A stretch of DNA of 30,508 nt from a virus. Positions 8,859 through 17,023 of this stretch are shown in pieces (position 1 is the stretch's first letter; each line of letters starts with the position of its first letter). The stretch covers positions 1 through 30,508 of IMG/VR virus record IMGVR_UViG_3300047552_000668; one strand, 5' to 3'. A program made the translations under genes and the position numbers. The notes beneath the pieces are model-generated. The model was not told where the DNA came from, did not search any database, and worked only from the letters and a program-made list of their open reading frames with translations.

Positions 8859-9342
8859 TTACACTGTCCTCTAAATCCTCGTCGAATTTCCATTCTAAAT
8901 CACTATCAATATCAAAGAATGGCTGATAATTCATTGTGTTGGAACTGACCTGATCCATAACCTCTTCTTCCTGTGAAGGAACTGCGCTTCCACTTGTATC
9001 TACTAAATCAATGTCTCCGTTCTGAATTTCATTCAAAAATTCAAGAGCATTATTCTTGTGTTCTTCTACCCATTCATTTTTGTTCTGCGCATCCTGTGAA
9101 TAAAACGACCTCATTGTATAATAGCAGGTTATGTCTTCCGCTATTGTCCGTATGAAAGGCGGAACGGCGGTACTCGTAAATGGAACTGAATACCGCCTTG
9201 CGCACTTGCCATTGATCAATCCATCTACTCTGCGAATATGTACATCAATGGTTACAGCACATTGAGAATATCCTGTTGCCGTACTTGTGGCCGGCAATTT
9301 CGGCAACATTGCATATATAGCTGTAATTGAACAATAAGCCAT
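8845..9342 (-). CDS. Head-tail connector, DUF1320/Mu gp36-like
   Basis: 165 residues. The N-terminal two-thirds have the pattern of DUF1320 connectors: a helix MAYCSITAIYAML, a short loop, VDGLINGKCARRYSVPF (39-55), VPPFIRTIAEDITCYY (about 60-75), then a helix ending NNALEFLNEIQNGDIDL. These helical proteins form the ring under the portal. The C-terminal tail (about 125-165) is acidic and looks disordered. Neighbours are the capsid genes upstream and a virion morphogenesis protein downstream. Confidence 0.75.
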   Translation of the reverse strand: MAYCSITAIYAMLPKLPATSTATGYSQCAVTIDVHIRRVDGLINGKCARRYSVPFTSTAVPPFIRTIAEDITCYYTMRSFYSQDAQNKNEWVEEHKNNALEFLNEIQNGDIDLVDTSGSAVPSQEEEVMDQVSSNTMNYQPFFDIDSDLEWKFDEDLEDSVSDNR

Positions 9343-9621
9343 TTATTTACCTTTCTTTTTTGACTTTGATGCTATTGTGTAAATAACTTTGTTGTTTTTA
9401 TACATGCCCGTAAGCCTGCTTTTAACAACGCCGTTATGATACGTAACATGCTCAATTACCTTTTCTTTATCGTTCCCTTTCGGATCACGAAAATTACGTT
9501 TCTCGATATCGACCTTTTTAATGTTCTTATCCTGAAACGCCTGTTCATTGAACTTCGTTACTTTAGCATCTTCTTTTTTTCTTTCAGCTTCGATTTGCTT
9601 TTTTTCAATAATATTGTCCAT
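9343..9621 (-). CDS. Small lysine-rich hypothetical protein
   Basis: 92 residues, extremely rich in Lys, Glu and Asp in the first half, with a possible short beta segment (EHVTYHNGVVKSRLTGMYKN) before a basic C-terminus (SKSKKKGK). It sits between the major capsid gene and the connector, abutting the latter by one base. No family is recognised. It may be a minor head protein, inferred only from position. Confidence 0.65.
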   Translation of the reverse strand: MDNIIEKKQIEAERKKEDAKVTKFNEQAFQDKNIKKVDIEKRNFRDPKGNDKEKVIEHVTYHNGVVKSRLTGMYKNNKVIYTIASKSKKKGK

Positions 9622-9631
9622 ATTTACCTCG

Positions 9632-10561
9632 TTATATTAACGCTACTGTCTTAAACAGATAAGCGGTTAAAGTACAGATCACTTTCGGTGATGCTTTATA
9701 CTCAACTTCGACCCAGTCTGCTCTGATCTTGTCGTCCCAGTATTTATAAACGTTGTACGGAACGCCGTGTTCTCTTACTCTCATAAGATTAGCGGTCGTC
9801 AACTTCTTAATCCCGGGTACGCCCTCGAAATAAGCAAACAGCGCATCCGATGGCCATATAGCAGTTGATGTAGCCGCAAGTCCTTCCTGGTTTGTTTCGT
9901 ACATTGCCGAACCAACAAGAAACTGAGAAACGTCGAACATGCTTGCAAGAATCTGTTCCGTAAGGATCTGATCTTTTGTATATGCAAGTCTGTTATAAAC
10001 ATTCGCATTTTCTTTCAGTGCTGCAAGTACAGCCCAGTTAGTAATAACTGTATTCGGTCTTTTCCCGGAAACACCCAGGATAAAACCTGTCGCACTAAGT
10101 CCGTTCTGAATAGGAGCGGATGTGGTCGTGTTATAGTTCCAGCTTGTCGCGGTTGTTAAAGTCGCGTTATTTCCGAAAGTAGTAGTAGTGAAAAGAAGAT
10201 CTGAAACAGTTTTCTCCATTCTCATCTGTAACTTATCAATCAGAAATTCGGTTGTATCAACATCCAGCGAACCGGGCAGATCGGAATTCGCTCTGTCTTC
10301 TGCTGAAATATTGTCTTTCAACGCCCTCTTATCAAGATGATAAGTAGATGTCGATGCGCTCCAGCTTACTTGATTTGCAGGAGCTTTATTCCCCCTGAAA
10401 TCCTGCTCGAGCCTGAAATCTTTATTGTAAATCCAGTACTCACCTGAGTCCTGTGTTACAAATACATCCTTCATGAATTTCGGATAAATATATTCCGAAT
10501 TCATGAATTTTAAAGACACATTAGATAATGCTTTTGATATACTTAATGAACCTTCTGGCAT
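9632..10561 (-). CDS. Major capsid protein
   Basis: 309 residues with a strong GGAGG ribosome site. The pattern fits an HK97-fold shell protein. It has an N-terminal arm with KFMKDVFVTQDSGEYWIYNK, an extended loop rich in Arg/Lys (QVSWSASTSTYHLDKRALKD), a long spine helix TEFLIDKLQMRMEKTVSDLL (105-124), an A-domain with NTVITNWAVLAALKENANVY, and a closing strand ICTLTAYLFKTVALI like the C-termini of many phage capsid proteins. It follows protease/scaffold and decoration genes, as expected. The exact capsid subfamily was not resolved. Confidence 0.85.
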   Translation of the reverse strand: MPEGSLSISKALSNVSLKFMNSEYIYPKFMKDVFVTQDSGEYWIYNKDFRLEQDFRGNKAPANQVSWSASTSTYHLDKRALKDNISAEDRANSDLPGSLDVDTTEFLIDKLQMRMEKTVSDLLFTTTTFGNNATLTTATSWNYNTTTSAPIQNGLSATGFILGVSGKRPNTVITNWAVLAALKENANVYNRLAYTKDQILTEQILASMFDVSQFLVGSAMYETNQEGLAATSTAIWPSDALFAYFEGVPGIKKLTTANLMRVREHGVPYNVYKYWDDKIRADWVEVEYKASPKVICTLTAYLFKTVALI

Positions 10562-10571
10562 AATATTCCTC

Positions 10572-11072
10572 CTATGTAGCCGCTAATGTTACGTTGTTAA
10601 ACGGATAAGGTGTTGGATTAACGAACACTGAAATAACGCTGTTTGTTGAACCATCTTCCAGAGCCCTTCCCAAAATAACGAAATTAGTAGATGTGATATT
10701 TGCTGTCTGAGTCTGAGCATAGCCAACAGGCTCAATATGTCCGCGTCTTGTAGTAGTTGAAATTCCTCTATAAGCTGCGACAAAACTAAACGCCGGTACT
10801 GAGCAAGCGCATATTGCCTTGCTTACGCCGAACATTCTAACCGTACAATACTGACTTGTAGCTGACAACTGATTTGACTGATTTATACCAATCGCATAAT
10901 GAGCATTGTTGCTGCCTGCGGTAGTAGAATCATTCGTAACGTATGCGGTCATGTCTGCGCTGGTAGTTGTCTCGCCCGCGCCTACTGCAAGAAACTGACT
11001 TGTTGAAGTCAGAAGACTTGCACCGGCATTAAATGTCATATCAAATTCCTGACCAGTTCCTTTAATAGCCAT
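10572..11072 (-). CDS. Probable capsid decoration protein (DUF2190-like)
   Basis: 166 residues, small-residue and Thr rich, strand-dominated, without charged helices. The core TVRMFGVSKAICACSVPAFS and GHIEPVGYAQTQT resemble the repeated short strands of DUF2190-type head decoration proteins encoded between protease and major capsid protein. Ribosome site AGGAGG lies just before the ATG. Its job would be binding and stabilising the expanded capsid; this rests on position and general pattern. Confidence 0.6.
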   Translation of the reverse strand: MAIKGTGQEFDMTFNAGASLLTSTSQFLAVGAGETTTSADMTAYVTNDSTTAGSNNAHYAIGINQSNQLSATSQYCTVRMFGVSKAICACSVPAFSFVAAYRGISTTTRRGHIEPVGYAQTQTANITSTNFVILGRALEDGSTNSVISVFVNPTPYPFNNVTLAAT

Positions 11073-11074
11073 AG

Positions 11075-11557
11075 TTAAACCTCCTTAACTGCTTTGAAAG
11101 CATAATTGTAAGCTTCTTTGTAAGATGCATCTTTATGCTCTTTCATATATTCTTCGATTTTCTCAACGATCTTTTCATCCTTCTCTTCGTCTTTCATCTC
11201 TGAATATTTTTTCGGCTTTTCAGTCTGCTTTGATTTCTCGCCTATTTCAACGAGTTTCGGCATTCCTTCTACAAGTCCTTTTACAGATTCAAAATCTTTA
11301 CCAGCTAATGCGGTATATTTTTCGACCTGCGCGGGGAGTATCTTGCAGTCGGCAACTGCCTTTTCGATAAAGGATTTTATTTCCTTATCTTTCATTTCTT
11401 TATGGCTATTTTCAATAGTTTCTGTCAGTTTTTTGACCTGTCCTTCAAGATTAGATATTGAATCTTTATACTGTTTGATTTCGCTTTCCTGTCCCTGAAG
11501 TTTCAGTTCATATTCCTTGACCTTGCCTTCCATTATGGAATAAATCTTATCGTCCAT
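11075..11557 (-). CDS. Nested scaffold protein, internal in-frame start (proposed)
   Basis: In-frame ATG at 11557 within the protease gene, preceded by GAAGAGGA with a 7-base spacer. This gives a 160-residue protein, MDDKIYSIMEGKVKEYELK onward. The product would begin almost exactly where the coiled-coil scaffold region begins, right after the protease domain. Lambda (C/Nu3) and Mu (I/Z) make their scaffolds in the same nested way. The ribosome site and placement are seen; use of the start is inferred. Confidence 0.5.
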   Translation of the reverse strand: MDDKIYSIMEGKVKEYELKLQGQESEIKQYKDSISNLEGQVKKLTETIENSHKEMKDKEIKSFIEKAVADCKILPAQVEKYTALAGKDFESVKGLVEGMPKLVEIGEKSKQTEKPKKYSEMKDEEKDEKIVEKIEEYMKEHKDASYKEAYNYAFKAVKEV

Positions 11558-12070
11558 GTTGTTATCCTCTTCATGGTAAGTTTTTAATTGTTCATATTCA
11601 AGTTTGTTTTCAGTATATAACGCTATAAAATCATCAAGATTTGATACAGCCGGAGTGTCCGCCCCCAAGAGAGCAACCGCTTTTAATACTCGTCTGTACT
11701 TCTTCTCGTCAATCTTCAGATCCCAGTATATTTCAGAACTGAAACGCCCGTAAGCCTTTTTGTCAATCAGTTCTTTAACTTTCCTCGGTATGCCCTTGAA
11801 ATCTGCTACCAGTTTCTTCCCTACACGTTTAAGATTAACAACCCATCCAGCCGCCGGTAAGCCGTCCTTCTGTAAAAGAACCTGCTTGTCATTGTGTCCG
11901 AGTTTCAGGTAAGGTTTAACTTCATTCATTAACAGTGAATGAGCTTCAACCATATCATCTAAATCTTTCTCCGTGTATTCTTCGCCGTTCCATTTTCCGA
12001 CAGAGAATATCTCAACATCATTAACATCAAATGTTTCAGACGGCTTGAAATCCTTGTCTTGTTCCGGCAT
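11075..12070 (-). CDS. Prohead protease fused to scaffold (Mu gpI-like)
   Basis: 331 residues. I place the start at the ATG of MPEQDKDF because it has GGAGGAAG just upstream and a TAATG overlap with the previous gene; a longer frame to 12163 lies inside that gene. The N-terminal ~150 residues match Mu I-type maturation proteases: VEIFSVGKWNG, PYLKLGHND, a GWVVNLKRVG strand, YGRFSSEIYW and LKAVALLGADTPAVSNL. The GH and SSE positions are the conserved ones. The C-terminal half is a highly charged coiled coil typical of scaffold and is probably degraded during maturation. It precedes the decoration and major capsid genes. Confidence 0.85.
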   Translation of the reverse strand: MPEQDKDFKPSETFDVNDVEIFSVGKWNGEEYTEKDLDDMVEAHSLLMNEVKPYLKLGHNDKQVLLQKDGLPAAGWVVNLKRVGKKLVADFKGIPRKVKELIDKKAYGRFSSEIYWDLKIDEKKYRRVLKAVALLGADTPAVSNLDDFIALYTENKLEYEQLKTYHEEDNNMDDKIYSIMEGKVKEYELKLQGQESEIKQYKDSISNLEGQVKKLTETIENSHKEMKDKEIKSFIEKAVADCKILPAQVEKYTALAGKDFESVKGLVEGMPKLVEIGEKSKQTEKPKKYSEMKDEEKDEKIVEKIEEYMKEHKDASYKEAYNYAFKAVKEV

Positions 12071-12471
12071 TATTTCTTCCTCCAACCTGTGGCAACAAAT
12101 CTCGCTGTACAACTTGCTGTTGCGATCGCCATACTTACAGTTCCGGTTGTGGTAGTTCCGCAATTAAGCCCTGCCCCGAAATTTAAATTATACGTTGTTA
12201 CCGGGCCTGCGGTCTGTGTCGGGAACTGTGTTATTACATCAGTACCGGCATAAAGCGTAACGTCTGAACTACCTGATGCAAGCGACAAATTGACTTGAAT
12301 GAAGTCAAGAATAAAATCATCTGATGCCGTAGCTGATGCAAAGATAGCAAACGCTCCAAGCGTAGTCTTGCTGCCTGTAGTCTGTAGCCTTTCCCATCCG
12401 GGAGAGATATCTGTCTGCTTTCCCGTGAAAGGGTTAAATCTAAAAGCTGTTATTGTATTTGTGAGAGCCAT
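12070..12471 (-). CDS. Hypothetical beta-rich structural protein
   Basis: 133 residues with a good ribosome site (AGGAGA). It reads as a chain of Thr/Ser/Ala-rich strands: LGAFAIFASATASDDFILDF, then VNLSLASGSSDVTLYAG, then TVSMAIATASCTARFVATGW. No helix, signal peptide or known motif is visible. Flanking genes are portal and protease, so it is probably a virion surface or decoration protein. It shares style, but no clear homology, with the next gene upstream. Confidence 0.7.
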   Translation of the reverse strand: MALTNTITAFRFNPFTGKQTDISPGWERLQTTGSKTTLGAFAIFASATASDDFILDFIQVNLSLASGSSDVTLYAGTDVITQFPTQTAGPVTTYNLNFGAGLNCGTTTTGTVSMAIATASCTARFVATGWRKK

Positions 12472-12511
12472 TTTGTTCTCCTAACTTAGAATTATTTCAA
12501 CGTGTTTATTT

Positions 12512-13021
12512 TCAATTTTCGCTTATAGTTAAATTCCAATGCACTGTATTTGATGCGCCGCTTAAATCTTTAATTTCAAGCGCATATTTATAATCTTTAT
12601 TCAATATCCAGTAACTCGCCTCTTCAATTGATCCGGGAGCTTTAACAACCGGCCCGGAAAAAGCAGGTATTCCGTTCTGATAAACTGCATAGCCCGGAGA
12701 TGTAGCCCATGTTGGAGCTTTAATGAATTGAGTCGTGGATGTTCTTGTTAATGTTCTATTCTTACAATAACTTGTCAACGTAGTACCTGATGCTGCTGTG
12801 TAAGTTACATTTTCCCAGAATATCATTTTAGATGCCGCATCTGATCCTACCATGCCAGCAAGAGCTACCGTATTCGTAGCCGGTATAATAAGTATAACGC
12901 TTGATCCGGCCCCTGCCAATGTATGTTCAGTATTAACATTATGAAATTGGCCATCCAATAATTTGTAACACTGAATATCCATAGTCATCTGTGCACCGAA
13001 TGTATTATCTTTAACCCCCAT
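12512..13021 (-). CDS. Hypothetical structural protein
   Basis: 169 residues behind an AGGAGG site. It begins MGVKDNTFGAQMTMDIQCYK. The sequence is strand-rich, with SSVILIIPATNTVALAGMVG and a C-terminal YKYALEIKDLSGASNTVHWN that looks like a beta-sandwich edge. No family recognised. It lies between portal-MuF and the protease, where accessory head or decoration proteins are often encoded. Confidence 0.7.
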   Translation of the reverse strand: MGVKDNTFGAQMTMDIQCYKLLDGQFHNVNTEHTLAGAGSSVILIIPATNTVALAGMVGSDAASKMIFWENVTYTAASGTTLTSYCKNRTLTRTSTTQFIKAPTWATSPGYAVYQNGIPAFSGPVVKAPGSIEEASYWILNKDYKYALEIKDLSGASNTVHWNLTISEN

Positions 13022-13029
13022 AATTCCTC

Positions 13030-15171
13030 CTATGCTAACTCAACAAAATTCCCCTGTGTTCTTTTAACAGCAGGTATATTGAAATTCCCGTTAAATTCAT
13101 CATCTTTAAATATTGGTATCAATAATGATCTACAGTTGTAGTGAAGCGGCGCATTGTAGAGACTGGCTTCGTTTGGTTTAAGTATCTTGCCATCCAATGA
13201 GCTGCAAAGCTCTGTTGTGCGTCCGTCAAGTATCGCACTAAATTCATATCCTACTATCTCATTCGATATTGTTCCAAACTGCTGTAAGCGTCCTTCGTTA
13301 TAGCCTGAACTTGTCACAGTCCTGACTATTGTTTCAATCTGCGGCTTTCCGTAGGTTGTATCATACATCTTCAAAGAATCATCAATCATCTTTACTATCT
13401 CTTTCACGCCCGCACCTGAGCGTATGCCTTCTGTAACAATAGGCTTTACCTTCCCAAGTATTCTTTGTGTTTCTGCTGCGCTTATGTCGTATGCGTATGT
13501 CTCAATCCATTGTGCTATCTGCTCATCATTAAGAACTAAAGTATCATCAACTATATAAGTCTTTACTGTGCCTCTGCCTGCCGATACAGCGTCCCTTAAT
13601 ATCTGCCTTAGTATCTGTTCAATGCGTGTTTGGTATTTGATATTTAATTCCTGGATTGCTGCGAATTTCTTCTTCTCAATTATCTGCTTACGTTTAATAT
13701 CGTCTACCAATGCATTTATGCTAAGCTTGAACATATCCGCTAATTGCTCTTTGTACTTAGCCTCTATACTATTCATGTCGTTTTCAATCTGCTTGAAATT
13801 AACACGCTTGGTATAATCGGAATACTTGGTTAATTTCTTTTCTTCTTTCTCGGCTTCTTTTCCTTCCGGCTTCTTTCCTTGATCCGGTTTTCCTTCTTTA
13901 TCCGAATTCTCGTTTCCTCTGATTTCATTTGCAATTTCCTCTTTCTTTGCATTTATTTCGTCAAGCTCATCTTGCTCAATCTCAGGCGCGTCTATTGACT
14001 GTAAGAACCAGTTTATATGAGTATCTGTAACGGGTATCTTGCCACCATTAACAGCCATAAGCCACAAATTAAGCATCTTGTCCTTTTCCTGCTTATCTAT
14101 GTTGTTAAACTTAAACGCTGCCTCTATGTCCTGTCCAAAGTTATATTTAATAAGCGGATCAACTAATTTCTGTGTGACCATTCTTTCAAGTTGCCTGCGG
14201 ACAAAATCAACGATAGTATAAAACATATCGAATTGTTCTTGCCCTAACGAATAAGAACCGCCGCCCGTAGCTGCGCCCGATAGTCCAAGTAAGTCAGGAA
14301 CTAACATAGCCCGCGCTATGGACATATTGTGCTTGTCTATTGCTTTCTCGTAGTTATCAGTGCCTTTGCTGGCTTCCTTAAAGTCTATCATAAAGCCTTC
14401 AGGGAATACGCCAAAAGACTTTGCCTGTATATTCTCACCTATCTTTTTGAGGTCCGATATAGCCCCTGGCGATGCTGTCTTCGGATATGTGCCATAACCA
14501 AACGGCATACCGTGTCTTTCAAGATAAATATTCCAGAATTTTATTATTGCATTCTTTGACCAATAAGCTCTGTAAACTCCCTGATTAAGTGCCGACACGC
14601 CATAGGGATTATCCCATTCGGACTGATAAACAAAATGCAGAAACTTATCAGGCTGTAGATGAATCGTGTCCCCTGTGACGTTCTGCTGTATGTCGGTTAT
14701 GTTGCCGTAGTCATCAAGTACGAACTCGAAATGATGCGGCATTCTTGTCTTGAGCTTATCAAGTTTAATCTTGCCTTCGTCTTGTTTTAGTATGATCTCA
14801 GTAAGCGAATAGCCGTAATCTAACGCGGATAAAACATTAAACAGCTTCATGATAAAGATATCATCAAGCTGATTAAAATTATCTGTTATGAATTGCTGTG
14901 CTTCTTCGTGTTCACACTCGATGTCCCATTGTGCGCCGAGGATAATGTATTTGAATAGTTTGAGTACTGCGGATACCTGATCATCTCCACGCATCTCATC
15001 AAAGATGTCGTAATTGCCTTTCTTCTGGAAAAGCTTGTCAGGGTTGTAATAAGGTATATTGTAATTAGTGTATAAAGACGAGTCTGCCTTTGTTACTGAC
15101 TGGAAGGCTTCTCTTAATATCTTTTCAGGCTGTTCTTTATTGTAAGAAAACTTACCAATTGTGAATTGCAA
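13030..15171 (-). CDS. Portal protein fused to MuF-type head morphogenesis domain
   Basis: 713 residues. Residues 1-~410 are portal of the DUF935/Mu gp29 type: FDEMRGDDQVSAVLKLFKYI, AALDYGYSLTEI-like LSALDYGYSLTEI, FLHFVYQSEWDNPYG, and AMLVPDLLGLSGAATGGGSY. A Lys/Glu linker (~430-455) leads to a helical region and a C-terminal MuF/SPP1 gp7 domain whose end has GYEFSAILDGRTTELCSSLD (641-660) and APLHYNCRSLLIPI. In most phages these are two genes. The start is a TTG at 15171: the two codons just upstream are stops, no ATG occurs in frame until about residue 60, and AAAAGG lies 11 bases away. A short out-of-frame ATG (8 codons) overlaps this start. A promoter sits about 55 bases upstream. Confidence 0.92.
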   Translation of the reverse strand: MQFTIGKFSYNKEQPEKILREAFQSVTKADSSLYTNYNIPYYNPDKLFQKKGNYDIFDEMRGDDQVSAVLKLFKYIILGAQWDIECEHEEAQQFITDNFNQLDDIFIMKLFNVLSALDYGYSLTEIILKQDEGKIKLDKLKTRMPHHFEFVLDDYGNITDIQQNVTGDTIHLQPDKFLHFVYQSEWDNPYGVSALNQGVYRAYWSKNAIIKFWNIYLERHGMPFGYGTYPKTASPGAISDLKKIGENIQAKSFGVFPEGFMIDFKEASKGTDNYEKAIDKHNMSIARAMLVPDLLGLSGAATGGGSYSLGQEQFDMFYTIVDFVRRQLERMVTQKLVDPLIKYNFGQDIEAAFKFNNIDKQEKDKMLNLWLMAVNGGKIPVTDTHINWFLQSIDAPEIEQDELDEINAKKEEIANEIRGNENSDKEGKPDQGKKPEGKEAEKEEKKLTKYSDYTKRVNFKQIENDMNSIEAKYKEQLADMFKLSINALVDDIKRKQIIEKKKFAAIQELNIKYQTRIEQILRQILRDAVSAGRGTVKTYIVDDTLVLNDEQIAQWIETYAYDISAAETQRILGKVKPIVTEGIRSGAGVKEIVKMIDDSLKMYDTTYGKPQIETIVRTVTSSGYNEGRLQQFGTISNEIVGYEFSAILDGRTTELCSSLDGKILKPNEASLYNAPLHYNCRSLLIPIFKDDEFNGNFNIPAVKRTQGNFVELA

Positions 15172-15224
15172 TTATCATAATACCTTTTGTGGAGTCTTTT
15201 TAGGTTGTTGTTTTCAATTACATC

Positions 15225-15253
15225 ATAATAAACATTTAATAATAACATGTCAA
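15225..15253 (-). promoter_or_regulatory. Sigma70-like promoter for the head genes
   Basis: Minus strand TTGACA (15253-15248), 17-base spacer, TATTAT (15230-15225). This is a perfect -35, ideal spacing and a 5/6 -10. It lies between terminase and portal, giving a leader of about 45 bases before the portal TTG start. It would allow head and tail genes to be transcribed independently of terminase. Confidence 0.75.
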
Positions 15254-15260
15254 GAATAAT

Positions 15261-15347
15261 TTAAAAGCAAATATTATTAAGCACAATAAATATAGTAGTT
15301 AAAACATTTATTCCTGCCCATATCCATAATATTGTATTATAACTCAT
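15261..15347 (-). CDS. Putative 28-residue membrane microprotein
   Basis: ATG 5 bases after the large terminase stop, reading MSYNTILWIWAGINVLTTIF then IVLNNICF and TAA. Nearly all of it is one hydrophobic segment. A GGTAAAAAAA stretch is a weak ribosome site, and coupling to terminase is likely. It resembles four other tiny single-span frames in this window. Translation is unproven. Confidence 0.45.
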   Translation of the reverse strand: MSYNTILWIWAGINVLTTIFIVLNNICF

Positions 15348-15352
15348 TTTTT

Positions 15353-16573
15353 TTACCATTGTTCTTCTACGGTTCTATCATAAGTCTCTACGCTTACAGG
15401 CGCGTTATTCCTTGAATCTGAGTATAGTGCATAACGAATTGAATCCGCCATATCATCGTTGACTTTCAAGGGTACTTCTTTTATCGTGTTTTTAGAATCC
15501 CATATATAAGAATCCATTTCCCTTAACGTGTAAGTACATTCCTGATTTATTAACAACTGCTTATTCCCAATCATCCCTTTAACGTGCATTATGCCATCAA
15601 ATACATCTTTAATGGCTGGCTCTGCCGGTATCGCTTCCCGCTGTAAATCTTCTATAATCTCAGGCCTTGAACTATCACAATATATAATCTCAATAGGATA
15701 TTCAAGCATTATTTCTTTGACTTTATTTATTATATCAGAACTGGACATTTTACGCTGATACAATTCAGCATACTGATAATATGTATTTTCTCTTATGCCC
15801 ATAATGCTCATTGCTGTCGGATGTTCAAATCCAAAGTCAAGCCCTGCGATCCATCTGCCTATCTTGTGTCTATCGGGTAATTTATCAGGCTTTATTCTCT
15901 GTGTCATGGGAAAGTTATATATGAGTCCTTCAAGACTGCCCCATTTCCCCATTACCATTCTTTCGTAGTATTCAGGATTAGTACGTTTAAATGTCTCTAT
16001 ATCCTTGAGATATTCTGCCGGTAAATAACTATTATCAGCGGAAATAGAGTAAATGACTTCACTGTTGTCTATGGGAGTTTCAATAAAATATTTATAAACA
16101 TAATTCCCGAACGTCCCCGGATTAGTAGCCCCGAATAGACATCCCGGCATTCCCTGTTGTCTTAATCTTGTACGCAGCATTTTAAATATTTCTTCAGTCG
16201 TGTCGGTCATTTCCTCAATTGCCGCAAATCCGAGGTTCAATGACTTTAACTTATTGGCATCATCAAACGACCTGAATATAACTTCTGATCCATTTAAGAA
16301 TACAAAATGCTGTTCTGTTTTATTGTATGATTTGAGTATTTCAGGAGGTACTATATTAAGAAATTCTCTGAGTGTTGTGTCTCTAAGTAAAGGGTAAGTC
16401 TGTGCGCCTATAAGTCCAAATATGCCGGAGTAAGATTGAATTAACGCTAAAGCCTTCAGACAAATTGAGTAAGTTTTTCCGCTGCCGACACCCCCTGAAT
16501 TGAGTGTATACTTCTTTGTGGAATTTACAAAATCTGCCTGATGAGATATTAGATCAAACGCTATCTGTTTCAT
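15353..16573 (-). CDS. Terminase large subunit
   Basis: 406 residues, the ATP-driven DNA packaging motor with headful or site-specific nuclease. Walker A is SGGVGSGKTY (26-35), Walker B FAAIEE (116-121), coupling motif GATNP (148-152). The RNase-H-like nuclease has GLDFG with Asp246, YCDSS with Asp300 and a final Asp in DDMADSIRYAL (Asp377). Length is typical of the PBSX/SPP1-like terminases. The start overlaps the small subunit gene by 20 bases with a poor ribosome site of its own, so coupled translation is likely. Confidence 0.96.
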   Translation of the reverse strand: MKQIAFDLISHQADFVNSTKKYTLNSGGVGSGKTYSICLKALALIQSYSGIFGLIGAQTYPLLRDTTLREFLNIVPPEILKSYNKTEQHFVFLNGSEVIFRSFDDANKLKSLNLGFAAIEEMTDTTEEIFKMLRTRLRQQGMPGCLFGATNPGTFGNYVYKYFIETPIDNSEVIYSISADNSYLPAEYLKDIETFKRTNPEYYERMVMGKWGSLEGLIYNFPMTQRIKPDKLPDRHKIGRWIAGLDFGFEHPTAMSIMGIRENTYYQYAELYQRKMSSSDIINKVKEIMLEYPIEIIYCDSSRPEIIEDLQREAIPAEPAIKDVFDGIMHVKGMIGNKQLLINQECTYTLREMDSYIWDSKNTIKEVPLKVNDDMADSIRYALYSDSRNNAPVSVETYDRTVEEQW

Positions 16574-16958
16574 GCTTTGTCTTATTACGATAGATTATCT
16601 CTATGCCTTCGGGAGAACTAATCTCATGTTTCTCTGATGCCTTGCCTGACATCTTCATAAACGATAATATATCGTTTGTCTTAGCTTTCATCATGCCTTC
16701 TAAAATCTTATAGTATAGTAAAGGCATTTTACGCACTTCTTCAGCGTTCCTTTGTGTCTTAATTAACGTTAAAAGTCTGTCTACTTCCTCTATTGGTAAT
16801 AAAGATATATGGTTTACTATGTTGTCCAAATCATTTTGAGATAACATGTTGTCTTCTTTGAGATAGTTAAAGTAGTTCTTCGGTCTGCCGTTTCTTTCAG
16901 GCTGATTATCTTTACTAAATTGTGTATTCTTTCCTACTATTCCTATGTCTGGATTCAT
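16554..16958 (-). CDS. Probable terminase small subunit
   Basis: 134 residues directly upstream of the large terminase and overlapping it. The N-terminus has QFSKDNQPERNGRPKN, a basic Gly-Arg motif seen at the start of many phage packaging/DNA-binding proteins, followed by helices rich in Leu (DLDNIVNHISLLPIEEVDRL) and an oligomerisation-like segment. It should recognise the packaging start site. The ATG at 16958 has no Shine-Dalgarno; instead two copies of AAACCGTTT (plus-strand sense) lie immediately before it. An alternative internal start at MLSQND (residue 38) is possible. Confidence 0.7.
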   Translation of the reverse strand: MNPDIGIVGKNTQFSKDNQPERNGRPKNYFNYLKEDNMLSQNDLDNIVNHISLLPIEEVDRLLTLIKTQRNAEEVRKMPLLYYKILEGMMKAKTNDILSFMKMSGKASEKHEISSPEGIEIIYRNKTKHETDSV

Positions 16959-16978
16959 AAACCGTTTAAAAACCGTTT
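16959..16978. repeat. Tandem 9-bp repeat, possible operator or packaging-site element
   Basis: AAACCGTTT occurs twice (16959-16967 and 16970-16978), 11 bases apart, about one helical turn. Each copy is an odd-length near palindrome. The pair sits between the promoter at 16994-17023 and the terminase small subunit ATG, so a bound protein could block transcription. It could equally be a terminase binding (pac/cos) site. Confidence 0.5.
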
Positions 16979-16993
16979 TTACTATTTATATTA

Positions 16994-17023
16994 AATATAT
17001 ATTCATTTTCTATAATTTGTCAA
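16994..17023 (-). promoter_or_regulatory. Sigma70-like promoter for the terminase genes
   Basis: Minus strand TTGACA (17023-17018) starts immediately after the methyltransferase stop. A TATATA/TATATT box follows with 16 or 18 bases of spacer. The region to the terminase ATG is otherwise AT-rich. It separates the sugar-type cassette from the packaging genes transcriptionally. Confidence 0.7.

Noticed and set aside
9799-10008. Minus-strand 69-residue frame inside the capsid gene
   Set aside because: Out-of-frame shadow within the conserved major capsid gene.
12071-12163. Longer N-terminus for the protease gene
   Set aside because: It lies wholly in the preceding gene, has no ribosome site, and the sequence is low in protein character; the ATG at 12070 has GGAGGAAG and a TAATG overlap.
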